Shown in pieces: positions 8,649 to 16,761 of a stretch of 40,445 nucleotides of DNA; within the stretch, counting starts at the first letter, position 1; every line of letters begins with the position of its first letter. The notes under the pieces are model-generated. The model ran no database searches, was not told the DNA's origin, and saw only the letters and a program-made list of their open reading frames with translations. The position numbers and the translations under genes were made by a program. Source of the stretch: an uncultured Fusobacterium sp. (lineage in GTDB: Bacteria; Fusobacteriota; Fusobacteriia; Fusobacteriales; Fusobacteriaceae); NCBI RefSeq assembly GCF_905200055.1, contig NZ_CAJKIS010000021.1, forward strand, positions 1 through 40,445. Direction: 5' to 3'.

Positions 8649-9605
8649 TTATCTTATAATTAATTTAGGATCTAATCCAATATTATAAACCTCTTCTAGT
8701 TTAATATTCTTCTTTACCTTTTCCAGTAATAGATCTAAGCCTTTTTCTACTAAATGCTTCATTGGTTGATCTACACTTGAAATTTTTAAAACCTTTGAAA
8801 TTATTGTATTATCAAAAGCCACTAAGGTTTTCCCTTCTAAAGAGATCCCTTGCTTTTCAGCTTCTTCTAAAAAAATAAAAGCAATTGTATCACTTGAAAA
8901 AAAGAAAGCTTCACAATCCAAATTTATTTTTTTTACCTCTTTTTTTATAACTTTTCTTAAATCTTTTTCTAAACCGAAAGTGATATTATCATCTATATTA
9001 TTAATTATCTTATCTGAATTTATCTCTTCTAAAAATCCCCTATATTTTTCAGATTTATTTTCACCTATATATCCTACTTTAGTAAATTTTCTTTCTTTAA
9101 AATACTTTGCTACCTCTTTTCCTCCATTGGCTAAAACTGTATAAAAGCTATCTACCCAATCTATATTCTCATTTAGCACTATGAAAGGAAACTTATTATT
9201 TTTTAAAAACTTCAGATTTTTTAAAGATACTGGTGCACTTACTATTCCATCTACATGTCTTGTCATTAGTTCTTTAAAATGATATTTTTCAAGATCCTCA
9301 TCATCTTCAGAGTTCATTACTATTACACTATATCCTCTTCTTCTAGCTTCTCTCTCAACAAATCCAACCATCTCTAAATAATATGGGTTATCAAATCCAG
9401 CTGATACAAATCCTAAAATCTTTGCACTTTCCCCTCTCATAATTTTTGCATTTATATCTGGAGAAAATTCATTTTCCTCTATACACTTTAGAACTCTTTC
9501 TCTAACCTCTTTTTTTACATTTGGATGATTGCTCAATACTCTCGATACTGTAGATTGAGATACATTAGCTAAAATTCCAATATCTTTCATTGTTAATTTC
9601 TTCAT
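8649..9605 (-). CDS. LacI-family transcriptional repressor of the sugar operon
   Basis: A 318-residue LacI/GalR protein. The N-terminal helix-turn-helix is clear (MKDIGILANVSQSTVSRVLS) with the hinge around residues 45-60; the rest is the periplasmic-binding-protein-like effector domain. It is the first gene of the operon and has a LacI-type operator 20 bases before its start, so it very likely represses itself and the six genes behind it until a sugar binds. AAGGAAG precedes the ATG by about eight bases. The inducer is probably a galactoside or its breakdown product (inference). Confidence 0.93.
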   Translation of the reverse strand: MKKLTMKDIGILANVSQSTVSRVLSNHPNVKKEVRERVLKCIEENEFSPDINAKIMRGESAKILGFVSAGFDNPYYLEMVGFVEREARRRGYSVIVMNSEDDEDLEKYHFKELMTRHVDGIVSAPVSLKNLKFLKNNKFPFIVLNENIDWVDSFYTVLANGGKEVAKYFKERKFTKVGYIGENKSEKYRGFLEEINSDKIINNIDDNITFGLEKDLRKVIKKEVKKINLDCEAFFFSSDTIAFIFLEEAEKQGISLEGKTLVAFDNTIISKVLKISSVDQPMKHLVEKGLDLLLEKVKKNIKLEEVYNIGLDPKLIIR

Positions 9606-9624
9606 TTTTCTAACTTCCTTAATT

Positions 9625-9640
9625 TTGCATACGTATTCAA
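9625..9640. promoter_or_regulatory. LacI-type operator of the sugar operon
   Basis: TTGCATACGTATTCAA is a 16-bp palindrome with a single mismatched pair and the central CG typical of LacI/GalR sites. It begins 9 bases after the -10 box of the operon promoter, so it covers the likely transcription start. Confidence 0.72.
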
Positions 9641-9649
9641 CTTATTTAG

Positions 9650-9678
9650 AAAATATCACATTTTCTTTATAGAGTCAA
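9650..9678 (-). promoter_or_regulatory. Promoter of the LacI-GH35-ABC operon
   Basis: On the minus strand: TTGACT (9673-9678), 17 bases, TATTTT (9650-9655), with TGA directly before the -10 box (extended -10). No other promoter as good is seen upstream of the operon. Confidence 0.75.
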
Positions 9679-9905
9679 GTTATTTTTTAAAAGTTTACTT
9701 CTTTTTTAGTTATTATAGTTTTAAAATTATACACTTTATTTTTGAAATTTATGTAAAAATTTATATTTTTTGCCTAACTAAGATAGTTTTATTAAACTTT
9801 TTTATATTATTTTTTCACAGAATAAAAACATTCTTTCATTTTTTATTTTCTTATAGAATTTTAATTTATTAACTTTTTTAGTTTCTGATAACTATAATTG
9901 TTAAT
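9679..9905. other. AT-rich intergenic stretch without recognisable features
   Basis: Between the sugar-operon promoter and the clpB terminator lie about 225 bases with long T and A runs. I see no reading frame with a ribosome binding site, no tRNA and no strong hairpin. Confidence 0.5.
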
Positions 9906-9956
9906 AAAAAAACTACATCCTCTATCTTATCTCTAAGACTTTGGATGTAGTTTTTT
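9906..9956 (-). terminator. Terminator of clpB
   Basis: AACTACATCC and GGATGTAGTT form the stem around a 22-base loop. On the minus strand it is followed by a T7 run. The large loop is unusual but the stem and T run are clear. Confidence 0.7.
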
Positions 9957-9999
9957 AACTAGCTATTTTAAATATATCAATTATTTTTTATTCTTGAAT

Positions 10000-12573
10000 T
10001 TATTGTTGAACTTTAAATTCTATCTCTCCATTTTCTAAAACAACATCAACTTTATCTCTCTCTTTAATTTTATTTGATAAAATTAGTTTTGCAAGAGAAG
10101 TTTCTAATTGTTTTTGAATATATCTTCTAAGTGGTCTTGCTCCATATTGTGGATCATAAGCATTAGTTGCCAAGTACTCAACAACTGGTTCGCTGAAGTT
10201 AAGTTGAATATATCTGTCTTTTAATTTTTCCTCTACAGATTTTAAAGATAATCTTACTATATCTTTTATAGATGCTAAGTCTAAAGCTTTAAATATAATT
10301 ATCTCATCAACCCTGTTTAAAAATTCAGGTCTGAAATTAGCTTTTAATTGATCTAAAACTTTCTCTTTAGTTTCATCTTTAAGAGTAATATCTTTTAAAA
10401 TAAGTTGACTACCAATATTTGAAGTCATAATTATAAGAGTATTTTTAAAGTCGATTATTCTTCCTTGTCCATCAGTTAATCTACCATCATCTAACACTTG
10501 TAGTAAGATATTAAATACATCTGGATGAGCTTTTTCAATCTCGTCAAATAGTATTACTGAATAAGGTTTAGTTCTTACAGCCTCTGTAAGTTGTCCACCT
10601 TCTTCATAACCTACATATCCTGGAGGTGCACCAATTAATCTAGTAGTTGAGAATTTATCCATGTATTCACTCATATCTATTCTAATTACATTATCTTCAT
10701 TGTCAAACATATTGTAAGCAAGTGTTTTTGCAAGATAAGTTTTACCTACCCCAGTAGGTCCAAGGAATATAAATGATCCCATAGGTCTATTTTTATCTTT
10801 AAGTCCAGCCCTTGATCTAATCATAGTATCAGCAACAGCTTTTACTGCCTCATCTTGTCCTTTTACTCTCTCTTTTAATGATTTTTCAAGGTTAAGAATT
10901 TTTTCTTTTTCACTTTCAGCTAATTTAGCTACTGGAATACCTGTCCATTTTGAAACAATATCAGCTATCTCATCTGCTGTAACCTCTTGTTTTAAAAGTC
11001 CACTACTTCCATAAGTAGCATCAAGTTTAGCTTGTTGTTCTTTTATCTCTTTTTCAATAGATGCTAATTTTCCATATTTTAATTCTGAAAGTTTACTTAA
11101 ATCGTAATTTCTTTCAGCTTGTTCCATTTCAAGTTTTACTTTTTCAGCTTCCTCTTTTAACTCTTTTACCTTTGTAATATCTCTTTTTTCAAGTTCCCAT
11201 TGAGATTTTAAAAGAGATTTTTTAGAGTTAATTTCAGCTAATTCTTTTTCAAGAATTTCCAATCTATCTTTAGATCCTTGATCTGTTTCTTTTTTCAATG
11301 CTTCTTTTTCTATTTCTAACTGCATACTTTTTCTAGTAAGTTCATCTAGTTCTGCTGGCATTGAGTCAATCTCTGTTCTTATCATAGCAGCAGCTTCGTC
11401 AATTAAGTCAATAGCTTTGTCCGGTAGTTGTCTATCAGCAATATATCTATTACTTAATGTTGCAGCTGATACAATAGCAGAGTCTGAAATTCTTACTCCA
11501 TGATACATCTCAAATTTTTCTTTAAGTCCTCTTAAAATAGAGATAGTATCCTCAACTGTTGGTTCATCAACCATAACTATTTGGAATCTTCTTTCAAGAG
11601 CAGCATCTTTTTCAATATACTTTCTATACTCATCAATAGTTGTAGCACCAATTACTCTTACTTCTCCTCTTGCAAGCATAGGTTTTAATATATTTCCAGC
11701 GTCCATTGCTCCATCAGTTTTACCTGCTCCTACTATTGTATGAATTTCATCAATAAATAGGATTATATTTCCATTTGAACTTTCAACTTCTTTTAGTACA
11801 CCTTTTAATCTCTCTTCAAATTCTCCTCTAAATTTAGCCCCTGCAATTAAAGCTCCCATATCTAGAGAATACAATTTTTTACCTTTTAATGATTCTGGAA
11901 CATCGCCATTTAATATTCTTTGAGCAAGTCCCTCAGCAATAGCAGTTTTACCTACCCCAGGTTCACCAATTAAAATAGGGTTATTTTTAGTTCTTCTTGA
12001 AATAATTTGAATTGTTCTCCTTATCTCACTATCTCTACCTATAATTGGGTCAATTTTACCTTTTCTAGCAAGTTCAACTAAATCTCTTGCATATTTCTCT
12101 AAAACTTCATATGTTGCTTCAGGATTTTGAGAATCAACTTTTTGATTTCCTCTAATCTCTTTTACTGCAGCTTCATATTTTTTCTCATCAATTCCAAGTT
12201 TTCTCAATAGTGGCATCTCTTTTATCAAAGCCCAGAATAGATGTTCTACACTGATATAAGAGTCACCAAGTTTTTCCATAAGATTTTCTGCTTCAATAAG
12301 CACTCTATGAGTACTTTGATCTAAAGTTACATCTCCTAAATTATTTCCTTCTATTCTAGGAAATTTATTAACTTCGTTCTCTATCTGTCCTATTATATAG
12401 TTCAGATTAAGTTCAAGCTTTTCCATTATTCTTGGAATAAGCCCTTCACTATTTTTCAAGAGAGCAAGAGCCAAGAATTCAGGTTTTATACTTTGTTGTC
12501 TAAATTTCATTGCCAAAGCTTGTGCTTCACTTAAAGCAAGTAATGAATTTTCTGTAAATTTATTTTGATTCAT
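10000..12573 (-). CDS. clpB: ATP-dependent disaggregase ClpB
   Basis: An 857-residue Hsp100 chaperone that works with DnaK to pull proteins out of aggregates. It has the Clp N-domain (1-145), the first AAA+ domain with Walker A GEPGVGKT (203-210), a long coiled-coil middle domain (about residues 395-530), and a second AAA+ domain with GPTGVGKT. The coiled coil separates ClpB from ClpA and ClpC. The start at 12573 is chosen because GGAGGAGG lies about 10 bases upstream and the protein then has the family length; the frame stays open 36 codons further, through the promoter region. It is divergent from crr and has a near-perfect promoter. Confidence 0.97.
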   Translation of the reverse strand: MNQNKFTENSLLALSEAQALAMKFRQQSIKPEFLALALLKNSEGLIPRIMEKLELNLNYIIGQIENEVNKFPRIEGNNLGDVTLDQSTHRVLIEAENLMEKLGDSYISVEHLFWALIKEMPLLRKLGIDEKKYEAAVKEIRGNQKVDSQNPEATYEVLEKYARDLVELARKGKIDPIIGRDSEIRRTIQIISRRTKNNPILIGEPGVGKTAIAEGLAQRILNGDVPESLKGKKLYSLDMGALIAGAKFRGEFEERLKGVLKEVESSNGNIILFIDEIHTIVGAGKTDGAMDAGNILKPMLARGEVRVIGATTIDEYRKYIEKDAALERRFQIVMVDEPTVEDTISILRGLKEKFEMYHGVRISDSAIVSAATLSNRYIADRQLPDKAIDLIDEAAAMIRTEIDSMPAELDELTRKSMQLEIEKEALKKETDQGSKDRLEILEKELAEINSKKSLLKSQWELEKRDITKVKELKEEAEKVKLEMEQAERNYDLSKLSELKYGKLASIEKEIKEQQAKLDATYGSSGLLKQEVTADEIADIVSKWTGIPVAKLAESEKEKILNLEKSLKERVKGQDEAVKAVADTMIRSRAGLKDKNRPMGSFIFLGPTGVGKTYLAKTLAYNMFDNEDNVIRIDMSEYMDKFSTTRLIGAPPGYVGYEEGGQLTEAVRTKPYSVILFDEIEKAHPDVFNILLQVLDDGRLTDGQGRIIDFKNTLIIMTSNIGSQLILKDITLKDETKEKVLDQLKANFRPEFLNRVDEIIIFKALDLASIKDIVRLSLKSVEEKLKDRYIQLNFSEPVVEYLATNAYDPQYGARPLRRYIQKQLETSLAKLILSNKIKERDKVDVVLENGEIEFKVQQ

Positions 12574-12642
12574 AAAACCAAACCTCCTCCTCAATCGAAT
12601 AACAATAACTAATTTGTAATGATAACTATTTTGTATATTCTG

Positions 12643-12671
12643 ATTATAGAACACTTTTAATTTTTTGTCAA
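12643..12671 (-). promoter_or_regulatory. Promoter of clpB
   Basis: TTGACA (12666-12671), a 17-base spacer and TATAAT (12643-12648) on the minus strand: both boxes match the sigma-70 consensus exactly. No CIRCE inverted repeat is present. Two direct copies of TAGTTAT (12622-12628 and 12605-12611, minus strand) lie downstream of the -10 box. Confidence 0.8.
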
Positions 12672-12794
12672 CTATTTTCAAACATTTTTTGTAACTTTTT
12701 CAACCTATATTATTATTACTCCAATTTTATTACTTTCCTTTTATAAAAAAAATATTTATGTTTTTTATTCAAGCATACAATATTTAATAAATCA

Positions 12795-12823
12795 TTGATT
12801 TATTTAAGAAAATGTGAAATAAT
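12795..12823 (+). promoter_or_regulatory. Promoter of crr
   Basis: TTGATT, a 17-base spacer ending TGA, and AATAAT. The extended -10 TG supports the weaker -10 box. The start codon is 58 bases downstream. Confidence 0.55.
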
Positions 12824-12880
12824 GTCATTAAGGATAAAATAAAAGTGTTCTATTCTATATGATACTAGGGAGGAAAAAAT

Positions 12881-13381
12881 ATGGGATTTTTTGATTTATT
12901 TAAGAAAAAGAAAGAGGAAGAATGGTTTGAAGTTTATTCTCCATTAAATGGTAAAGTTATTGATCTGAGTGAAGTTCCTGATCCTGCTTTTGCTCAAAAA
13001 ATGGTAGGAGATGGTTGTGCTATTGATCCTGCTGAAGGTGCTGTATGTGCCCCAGTAGCTGGAGAAATCACAATATTTGAAACTAACCATGCTACTACAT
13101 TTGAAACAACAAATGGTTTAGAAATGATAGTTCACTTTGGAGTAGATACTGTAGCTTTAAAAGGAGAAGGATTTAATAGAATAGCTGAAGATGGAAGCAA
13201 TGTTAATGTTGGAGATAAACTTGTAGAATATGATCTTGAACTTATAAAAAGTAAAGCTCCTTCTGTAAAAACTCCTGTTATTATAAATAATATGGATGCT
13301 GTTGAAGAGATAGATGTAGTTGCAAAAGGTAAAGATGTAAAAGTTGGAGACCTTATTATGAGAGTTAAATTAAAAAAATAG
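12881..13381 (+). CDS. crr: PTS glucose-type enzyme IIA (Crr-like)
   Basis: A 166-residue soluble phosphocarrier of the sugar phosphotransferase system, in the cytoplasm. It accepts phosphate from HPr and passes it to an IIB domain. H85 in VHFGVDT is the phosphorylated histidine and H70 in TNHAT the supporting one, matching His90 and His75 of the E. coli protein. The short N-terminal helix (MGFFDLFKKK) also resembles E. coli Crr. GGGAGG precedes the start by about eight bases. It stands alone, without ptsH, ptsI or an IIBC gene, so it likely serves permeases encoded elsewhere and may help regulate sugar use. Confidence 0.95.
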   Translation: MGFFDLFKKKKEEEWFEVYSPLNGKVIDLSEVPDPAFAQKMVGDGCAIDPAEGAVCAPVAGEITIFETNHATTFETTNGLEMIVHFGVDTVALKGEGFNRIAEDGSNVNVGDKLVEYDLELIKSKAPSVKTPVIINNMDAVEEIDVVAKGKDVKVGDLIMRVKLKK

Positions 13382-13394
13382 TATAAACTTTTAG

Positions 13395-13426
13395 GTGGTT
13401 ATCTCTTTTGATAGCCACTTTTTTTA
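13395..13426 (+). terminator. Terminator of crr
   Basis: GTGGTTATC and GATAGCCAC pair (one G-T) around a TCTTTT loop, followed by a T8 run. Confidence 0.85.
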
Positions 13427-13437
13427 TTAAAACTTTC

Positions 13438-13466
13438 TTGCAACGTAGATAAAAATAGTATAAAAT
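13438..13466 (+). promoter_or_regulatory. Promoter of the SEC-C protein gene
   Basis: TTGCAA, 17 bases, TAAAAT. It lies 67 bases before the start codon and after the crr terminator. A similar -10 (TATAAA) two bases earlier is an alternative. Confidence 0.5.
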
Positions 13467-13532
13467 AAAATTATAAAATAAAAAAGATTTTATAAAATTT
13501 TTTAGAATAATATAAATGAGGTAGGGAAAAGA

Positions 13533-13955
13533 ATGAAATTAAATGAAATAAAAACAGCTGAAGAACTTATGAGAGCTAGATACCATGCTTATGAAACATG
13601 TGATATGGAGTTTATAAAAGAAAGTCACGATCCTGATAATACTGAAGGTATTGATTGGGCAGAGTGTGAAAAATGGGCTAGAGAATCTCAATGGTTAGGG
13701 CTTGAAATAATTTCTACTACTAAAGGTGGAGAAGATGATAAAGATGGAATTGTAGAATTTAAAGCTACTTATATTGAAAATGGAAAAACAATAGTCCACC
13801 ATGAAAGAAGTTATTTTGTTAAGAAAAATGGAGTTTGGTTTTATCAAAAATGGTTACCTATAACTTCTACAAGAATAAATGAAAACAAAGTGGGAAGAAA
13901 TGATCCTTGTCCTTGTGGAAGTGGTAAAAAATATAAAAAATGTTGTGGTAAATAA
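13533..13955 (+). CDS. YchJ-like protein with C-terminal SEC-C zinc motif
   Basis: A 140-residue protein. Residues 1-115 resemble the NTF2-like domain of YchJ-type proteins (MRARYHAYETCD near the start; HHERSYFVKKNGVWFY later). The end is a SEC-C motif, RNDPCPCGSGKKYKKCC, which binds zinc and in SecA contacts SecB and ribosomes. The function of YchJ proteins is not established. GAGG lies about 11 bases before the ATG. The next gene starts 33 bases after the stop, without a terminator between, so the two are likely co-transcribed. Confidence 0.88.
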   Translation: MKLNEIKTAEELMRARYHAYETCDMEFIKESHDPDNTEGIDWAECEKWARESQWLGLEIISTTKGGEDDKDGIVEFKATYIENGKTIVHHERSYFVKKNGVWFYQKWLPITSTRINENKVGRNDPCPCGSGKKYKKCCGK

Positions 13956-13988
13956 AAATTTATTCTCAACATAAAAGGAGGATTTTAA

Positions 13989-14354
13989 ATGAAAAAAATA
14001 TTGTTTGGTTTATTTGGAATCTTATCAACAATGGCATTTGCTGGAGATTTTGATAGAGAGGAAGCTATTTTAACAAGTGAACTGTATAAAAATTTTCCTG
14101 TGTTAGAACAAAATAAGAAAATAAACGTAAAAGAGATAGAGGTAGATATTGAACATGACAAGGCTGTAGAAGTGGATGTTGAATTTGCTATGGGTTCTGA
14201 AGTCAATACTGCTAACTATGATGAGTATGCTAAAAAAATAAGTAATGAAATTGACAAAGCTATCAATTCTAGTTTAGGAAATGGATATAAGTTAATAAAA
14301 CTTGAACTTGATACTTCTGGAATTAAAAATGATAAAAAAACATATAGATACTAA
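13989..14354 (+). CDS. Small exported protein of unknown function
   Basis: 121 residues with a clear signal peptide (MKKILFGLFGILSTMAFA, cut likely after residue 18). The mature 103 residues are acidic in the first half, alternate charged and aliphatic residues (strand-like VKEIEVDIEHDKAVEVDVEF), and have no cysteine. I do not recognise the family. It would sit in the periplasm. AAAGGAGG is about eight bases upstream of the ATG, and a terminator follows directly. Confidence 0.85.
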   Translation: MKKILFGLFGILSTMAFAGDFDREEAILTSELYKNFPVLEQNKKINVKEIEVDIEHDKAVEVDVEFAMGSEVNTANYDEYAKKISNEIDKAINSSLGNGYKLIKLELDTSGIKNDKKTYRY

Positions 14355-14358
14355 TATT

Positions 14359-14393
14359 AAAAAGCTCTTTATTTCTAAAGAGCTTTTTATTTT
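14359..14393 (+). terminator. Terminator of the SEC-C / exported-protein operon
   Basis: AAAAGCTCTTT and AAAGAGCTTTT pair around ATTTCT, followed by TTATTTTT. Confidence 0.85.
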
Positions 14394-14432
14394 TGTATTT
14401 ACTCAGTTATCTGGTTACACAAAAAATAAAAA

Positions 14433-14452
14433 AACTCCTATTTTAAGGAGTT
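14433..14452 (-). terminator. Terminator of the tRNA pair
   Basis: On the minus strand AACTCC and GGAGTT pair around an 8-base loop, followed by TTTTTATTTTTT. It lies just after the tRNA-Gln 3' end. Confidence 0.75.
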
Positions 14453-14466
14453 AAATACATTATAAG

Positions 14467-14541
14467 TGGCTGGGCTGGCTGGATTCGAACCAGCGCATGA
14501 CGGAGTCAAAGTCCGTTGCCTTACCGCTTGGCGACAGCCCA
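14467..14541 (-). tRNA. tRNA-Gln (anticodon UUG)
   Basis: 75 bases including an encoded CCA. The acceptor stem pairs TGGGCTG with CAGCCCA, the anticodon stem ACGGA with TCCGT around CTTTGAC, and the T arm GCTGG with CCAGC around TTCGAAT. Anticodon TTG reads CAA. In many bacteria this tRNA is first charged with glutamate; whether that applies here is not shown by the window. Confidence 0.97.
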
Positions 14542-14548
14542 ACAATAA

Positions 14549-14625
14549 TGGTCGGAATAGCAAGATTCGAACTTGCGGCCCTCTGCTCCCAAGGCAGATG
14601 CGCTACCGGACTGCGCTATATTCCG
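14549..14625 (-). tRNA. tRNA-Pro (anticodon UGG)
   Basis: 77 bases with encoded CCA. The acceptor stem pairs CGGAATA with TATTCCG, the anticodon stem TCTGC with GCAGA around CTTGGGA (anticodon TGG), and the T arm GCAAG with CTTGC. It lies seven bases before tRNA-Gln, and both share one promoter and terminator. Confidence 0.97.
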
Positions 14626-14644
14626 ACTTTTCTTGACAAAAATT

Positions 14645-14673
14645 ATAATACCATATTTTCTAAAATAAGTCAA
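14645..14673 (-). promoter_or_regulatory. Promoter of the tRNA-Pro/tRNA-Gln unit
   Basis: TTGACT (14668-14673), 17 bases, TATTAT (14645-14650) on the minus strand, with TGG before the -10 box. The tRNA-Pro 5' end is about 20 bases downstream. Confidence 0.7.
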
Positions 14674-14807
14674 TATATTTTTAAAAAAAATTCAAAAAAA
14701 TTAAATTTATATAATTTTTTAATTTACTTCAATAATATGTTTATTTTTATTTATATAAATGGTATACTTATAAATAAAGTGCTAAAAAATAATTACAGGA
14801 GGAGAAT

Positions 14808-15608
14808 ATGAAGTTTAAAGCTATTGTTTGTGATTTAGATGGAACTCTTTTAAATCCAGAACATACAATATCTAAAAATACAATTGATACTATTAAAAAA
14901 ATCACAGCTCAAGGAGTTAAGTTTTTTATAGCCACAGGAAGACACCACACTGATGCTTTAAGATTTAAAGATATGCTTGGGTTAGACTCTTACCTAATAA
15001 GTTCTAATGGAGCTAGAATCCATGATGAAAACAACAATATAATTTTTAGAGATGATATTCCTAAAGAACTAAGTGACGAGATTTTTAATACTGAAATTGA
15101 TCCTGAAATTCATAAAGATGTATATTTAGAAGATAATTGGTTTCTTGAAATTCCTTTAGAAGAAGCCCATGATTATCACAAAGAATCTGGATTTACATAT
15201 ACAGTTACAGATTTTTCTAAGTTACATGGAAAAGAAATAATAAAATTTTTCTATATTCATAATGATGAAAAGAAAATAAGTAAATTAGAAAAAGAATTAA
15301 TAGAAAAATTTGGAGATAGAACTAATGTAACACTTTCACTACCTATTTGTTTAGAGGTTATGAATAAAGATGTCTCAAAAGGACATGCTATTACAAATGT
15401 TTTAGTACCTCAATTAGGGTTAAAAAAAGAGGAGATTATCGCTTTTGGTGATGGTTTAAATGACTATGAGATGTTAAAAAGTGTAGGTGAAGGAGTTTTA
15501 ATGGGAAATTGTAATCCTAGATTAAAAGATCTTTTACCAAATAATAAAATAGCAAAACCAAATAGTGAAGATGGAGTGGCAGAGTATTTAAAAAAGATTT
15601 TTTTATAA
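14808..15608 (+). CDS. HAD-superfamily hydrolase, Cof type
   Basis: A 266-residue cytoplasmic phosphatase. Motif I is DLDGTL near the N-terminus (nucleophile D9, acid/base D11), the motif III Lys is in the middle region, and GDGLNDYEML is motif IV, which binds Mg2+. The C2-type cap between motifs I and III marks the Cof subgroup, which dephosphorylates sugar phosphates or cofactors such as FMN. AGGAGG lies six to seven bases before the ATG, and TGG-TATACT about 30 bases further up is a likely extended -10 box. The substrate cannot be read from sequence. azlC follows after 23 bases, so they may be co-transcribed. Confidence 0.92.
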   Translation: MKFKAIVCDLDGTLLNPEHTISKNTIDTIKKITAQGVKFFIATGRHHTDALRFKDMLGLDSYLISSNGARIHDENNNIIFRDDIPKELSDEIFNTEIDPEIHKDVYLEDNWFLEIPLEEAHDYHKESGFTYTVTDFSKLHGKEIIKFFYIHNDEKKISKLEKELIEKFGDRTNVTLSLPICLEVMNKDVSKGHAITNVLVPQLGLKKEEIIAFGDGLNDYEMLKSVGEGVLMGNCNPRLKDLLPNNKIAKPNSEDGVAEYLKKIFL

Positions 15609-15631
15609 TTTAAAACAAGGGGAGATACATT

Positions 15632-16357
15632 ATGAAAAAAGGAAATCTAACAAGAGCATTTAAAGGGGCATTTAAAGAAACTATACCTATTCTCTTTGGG
15701 TATATTTCTGTAGGTATGGCTTTTGGTTTATTATGTGAAAAAGCAGGTTATAATTTTATATGGGCTTTCTTTATAAGCTTATTTTTATTTTCAGGCTCTA
15801 TGCAATTTGTTCTTCTTAACCTTTTAACAGGTGGGGCTGGAATAATTGAAACTATAGTAACTACTTTAATAGTTAACGCAAGATACTCTTTATATGGTAT
15901 ATCTTTTATAGATTTCTTTAAAAAAATGAGAAAAGTAAGACCATATATGATTCATATTCTTACTGATGAAGTTTATGCTGTTATGTGTTCAGCAAAAACT
16001 CCATTAGGTGTAAATAGAAAGCAGTTTTTCCTTGCAATTGGAATTTTATGCCATAGTTATTGGGTAATAGGTTGCGTTTTAGGTGCTTTGTTAGGTTCTT
16101 TAATAAAATTTAATAGTCAAGGAATGGAATTTGCTATGACTGCTCTCTTTATTGTTATTTTTGTTGATCAATTTCTTACTTTCTCAACTAAAATACCTAA
16201 TATCTTAGGAATAGTAATAGGAATTGTGTCTCTTTTAATTTTCGGACCTAAAAATATGCTTATTCCCTCTATTTTTATGATAATAATAGTTTTAATCCTT
16301 TTAAAAACTAAATTAGAAAAAGATATGGAACAAAATAAAAATAAGGGGGTAAAATAG
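15632..16357 (+). CDS. azlC: Branched-chain amino acid exporter subunit AzlC
   Basis: A 241-residue inner-membrane protein with about six hydrophobic segments. The conserved start of the family is visible (GAFKETIPILFGYISVGMAF) and FSGSMQFV is another family block. AzlC and AzlD together export branched-chain amino acids or analogues in characterised cases. GGGGAG is eight bases before the ATG. azlD starts one base after the stop codon. Confidence 0.93.
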   Translation: MKKGNLTRAFKGAFKETIPILFGYISVGMAFGLLCEKAGYNFIWAFFISLFLFSGSMQFVLLNLLTGGAGIIETIVTTLIVNARYSLYGISFIDFFKKMRKVRPYMIHILTDEVYAVMCSAKTPLGVNRKQFFLAIGILCHSYWVIGCVLGALLGSLIKFNSQGMEFAMTALFIVIFVDQFLTFSTKIPNILGIVIGIVSLLIFGPKNMLIPSIFMIIIVLILLKTKLEKDMEQNKNKGVK

Positions 16358-16358
16358 T

Positions 16359-16697
16359 ATGAAAATAAATTTTTGGTATTCTTTAAGTATAATATTAGCA
16401 GTTGGAGTGACTTCATATTTTTTAAGAGCCTTTCCTTTTATCGTTTTGAGTAAGAGAAATAAAACTGTTGAAAATTTTATGATGTATTTAGGAAAAGTTC
16501 TTCCTCCTGCAGTTATAGGAATTTTAATTATATTTTGTTTAAAAGATATTAAATTTACAGTTGCTCCCTATGGAACTCCTGAATTTTTAGCTGTTATTAT
16601 GGTTGTTATTCTCCATGTTTGGAAAAGACAAACTCTTATGAGCATTCTTGGAGGAACAATTTTCTATATGATACTACTTCAAAAAGTTTTTGTTTAA
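16359..16697 (+). CDS. azlD: Branched-chain amino acid exporter subunit AzlD
   Basis: A 112-residue membrane protein with about four segments and the family block TSYFLRAFPF. It is the small partner of AzlC and is translationally coupled to it. GGGGGT is about nine bases before the ATG. Confidence 0.92.
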   Translation: MKINFWYSLSIILAVGVTSYFLRAFPFIVLSKRNKTVENFMMYLGKVLPPAVIGILIIFCLKDIKFTVAPYGTPEFLAVIMVVILHVWKRQTLMSILGGTIFYMILLQKVFV

Positions 16698-16710
16698 TAA
16701 TTATAATAAT

Positions 16711-16753
16711 AGGGCTAATAAATTCCTAGCTAGAATTTATTAGCCCTTTTTTA
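16711..16753 (+). terminator. Terminator of azlCD
   Basis: A 15-bp perfect stem, AGGGCTAATAAATTC with GAATTTATTAGCCCT, and a T6 run on the plus strand. The minus side lacks a good T run, so it serves ade poorly. Confidence 0.9.
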
Positions 16754-16761
16754 TTTAATAA

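Noticed and set aside
12574..12681. An N-terminal extension of ClpB by 36 residues
   Set aside because: The extension overlaps the consensus promoter, and the internal ATG has a strong ribosome binding site and gives the family length.
14497..14811. A 104-codon plus-strand frame across the tRNA region
   Set aside because: It runs antisense through both tRNA genes and has no ribosome binding site; it is not a gene.
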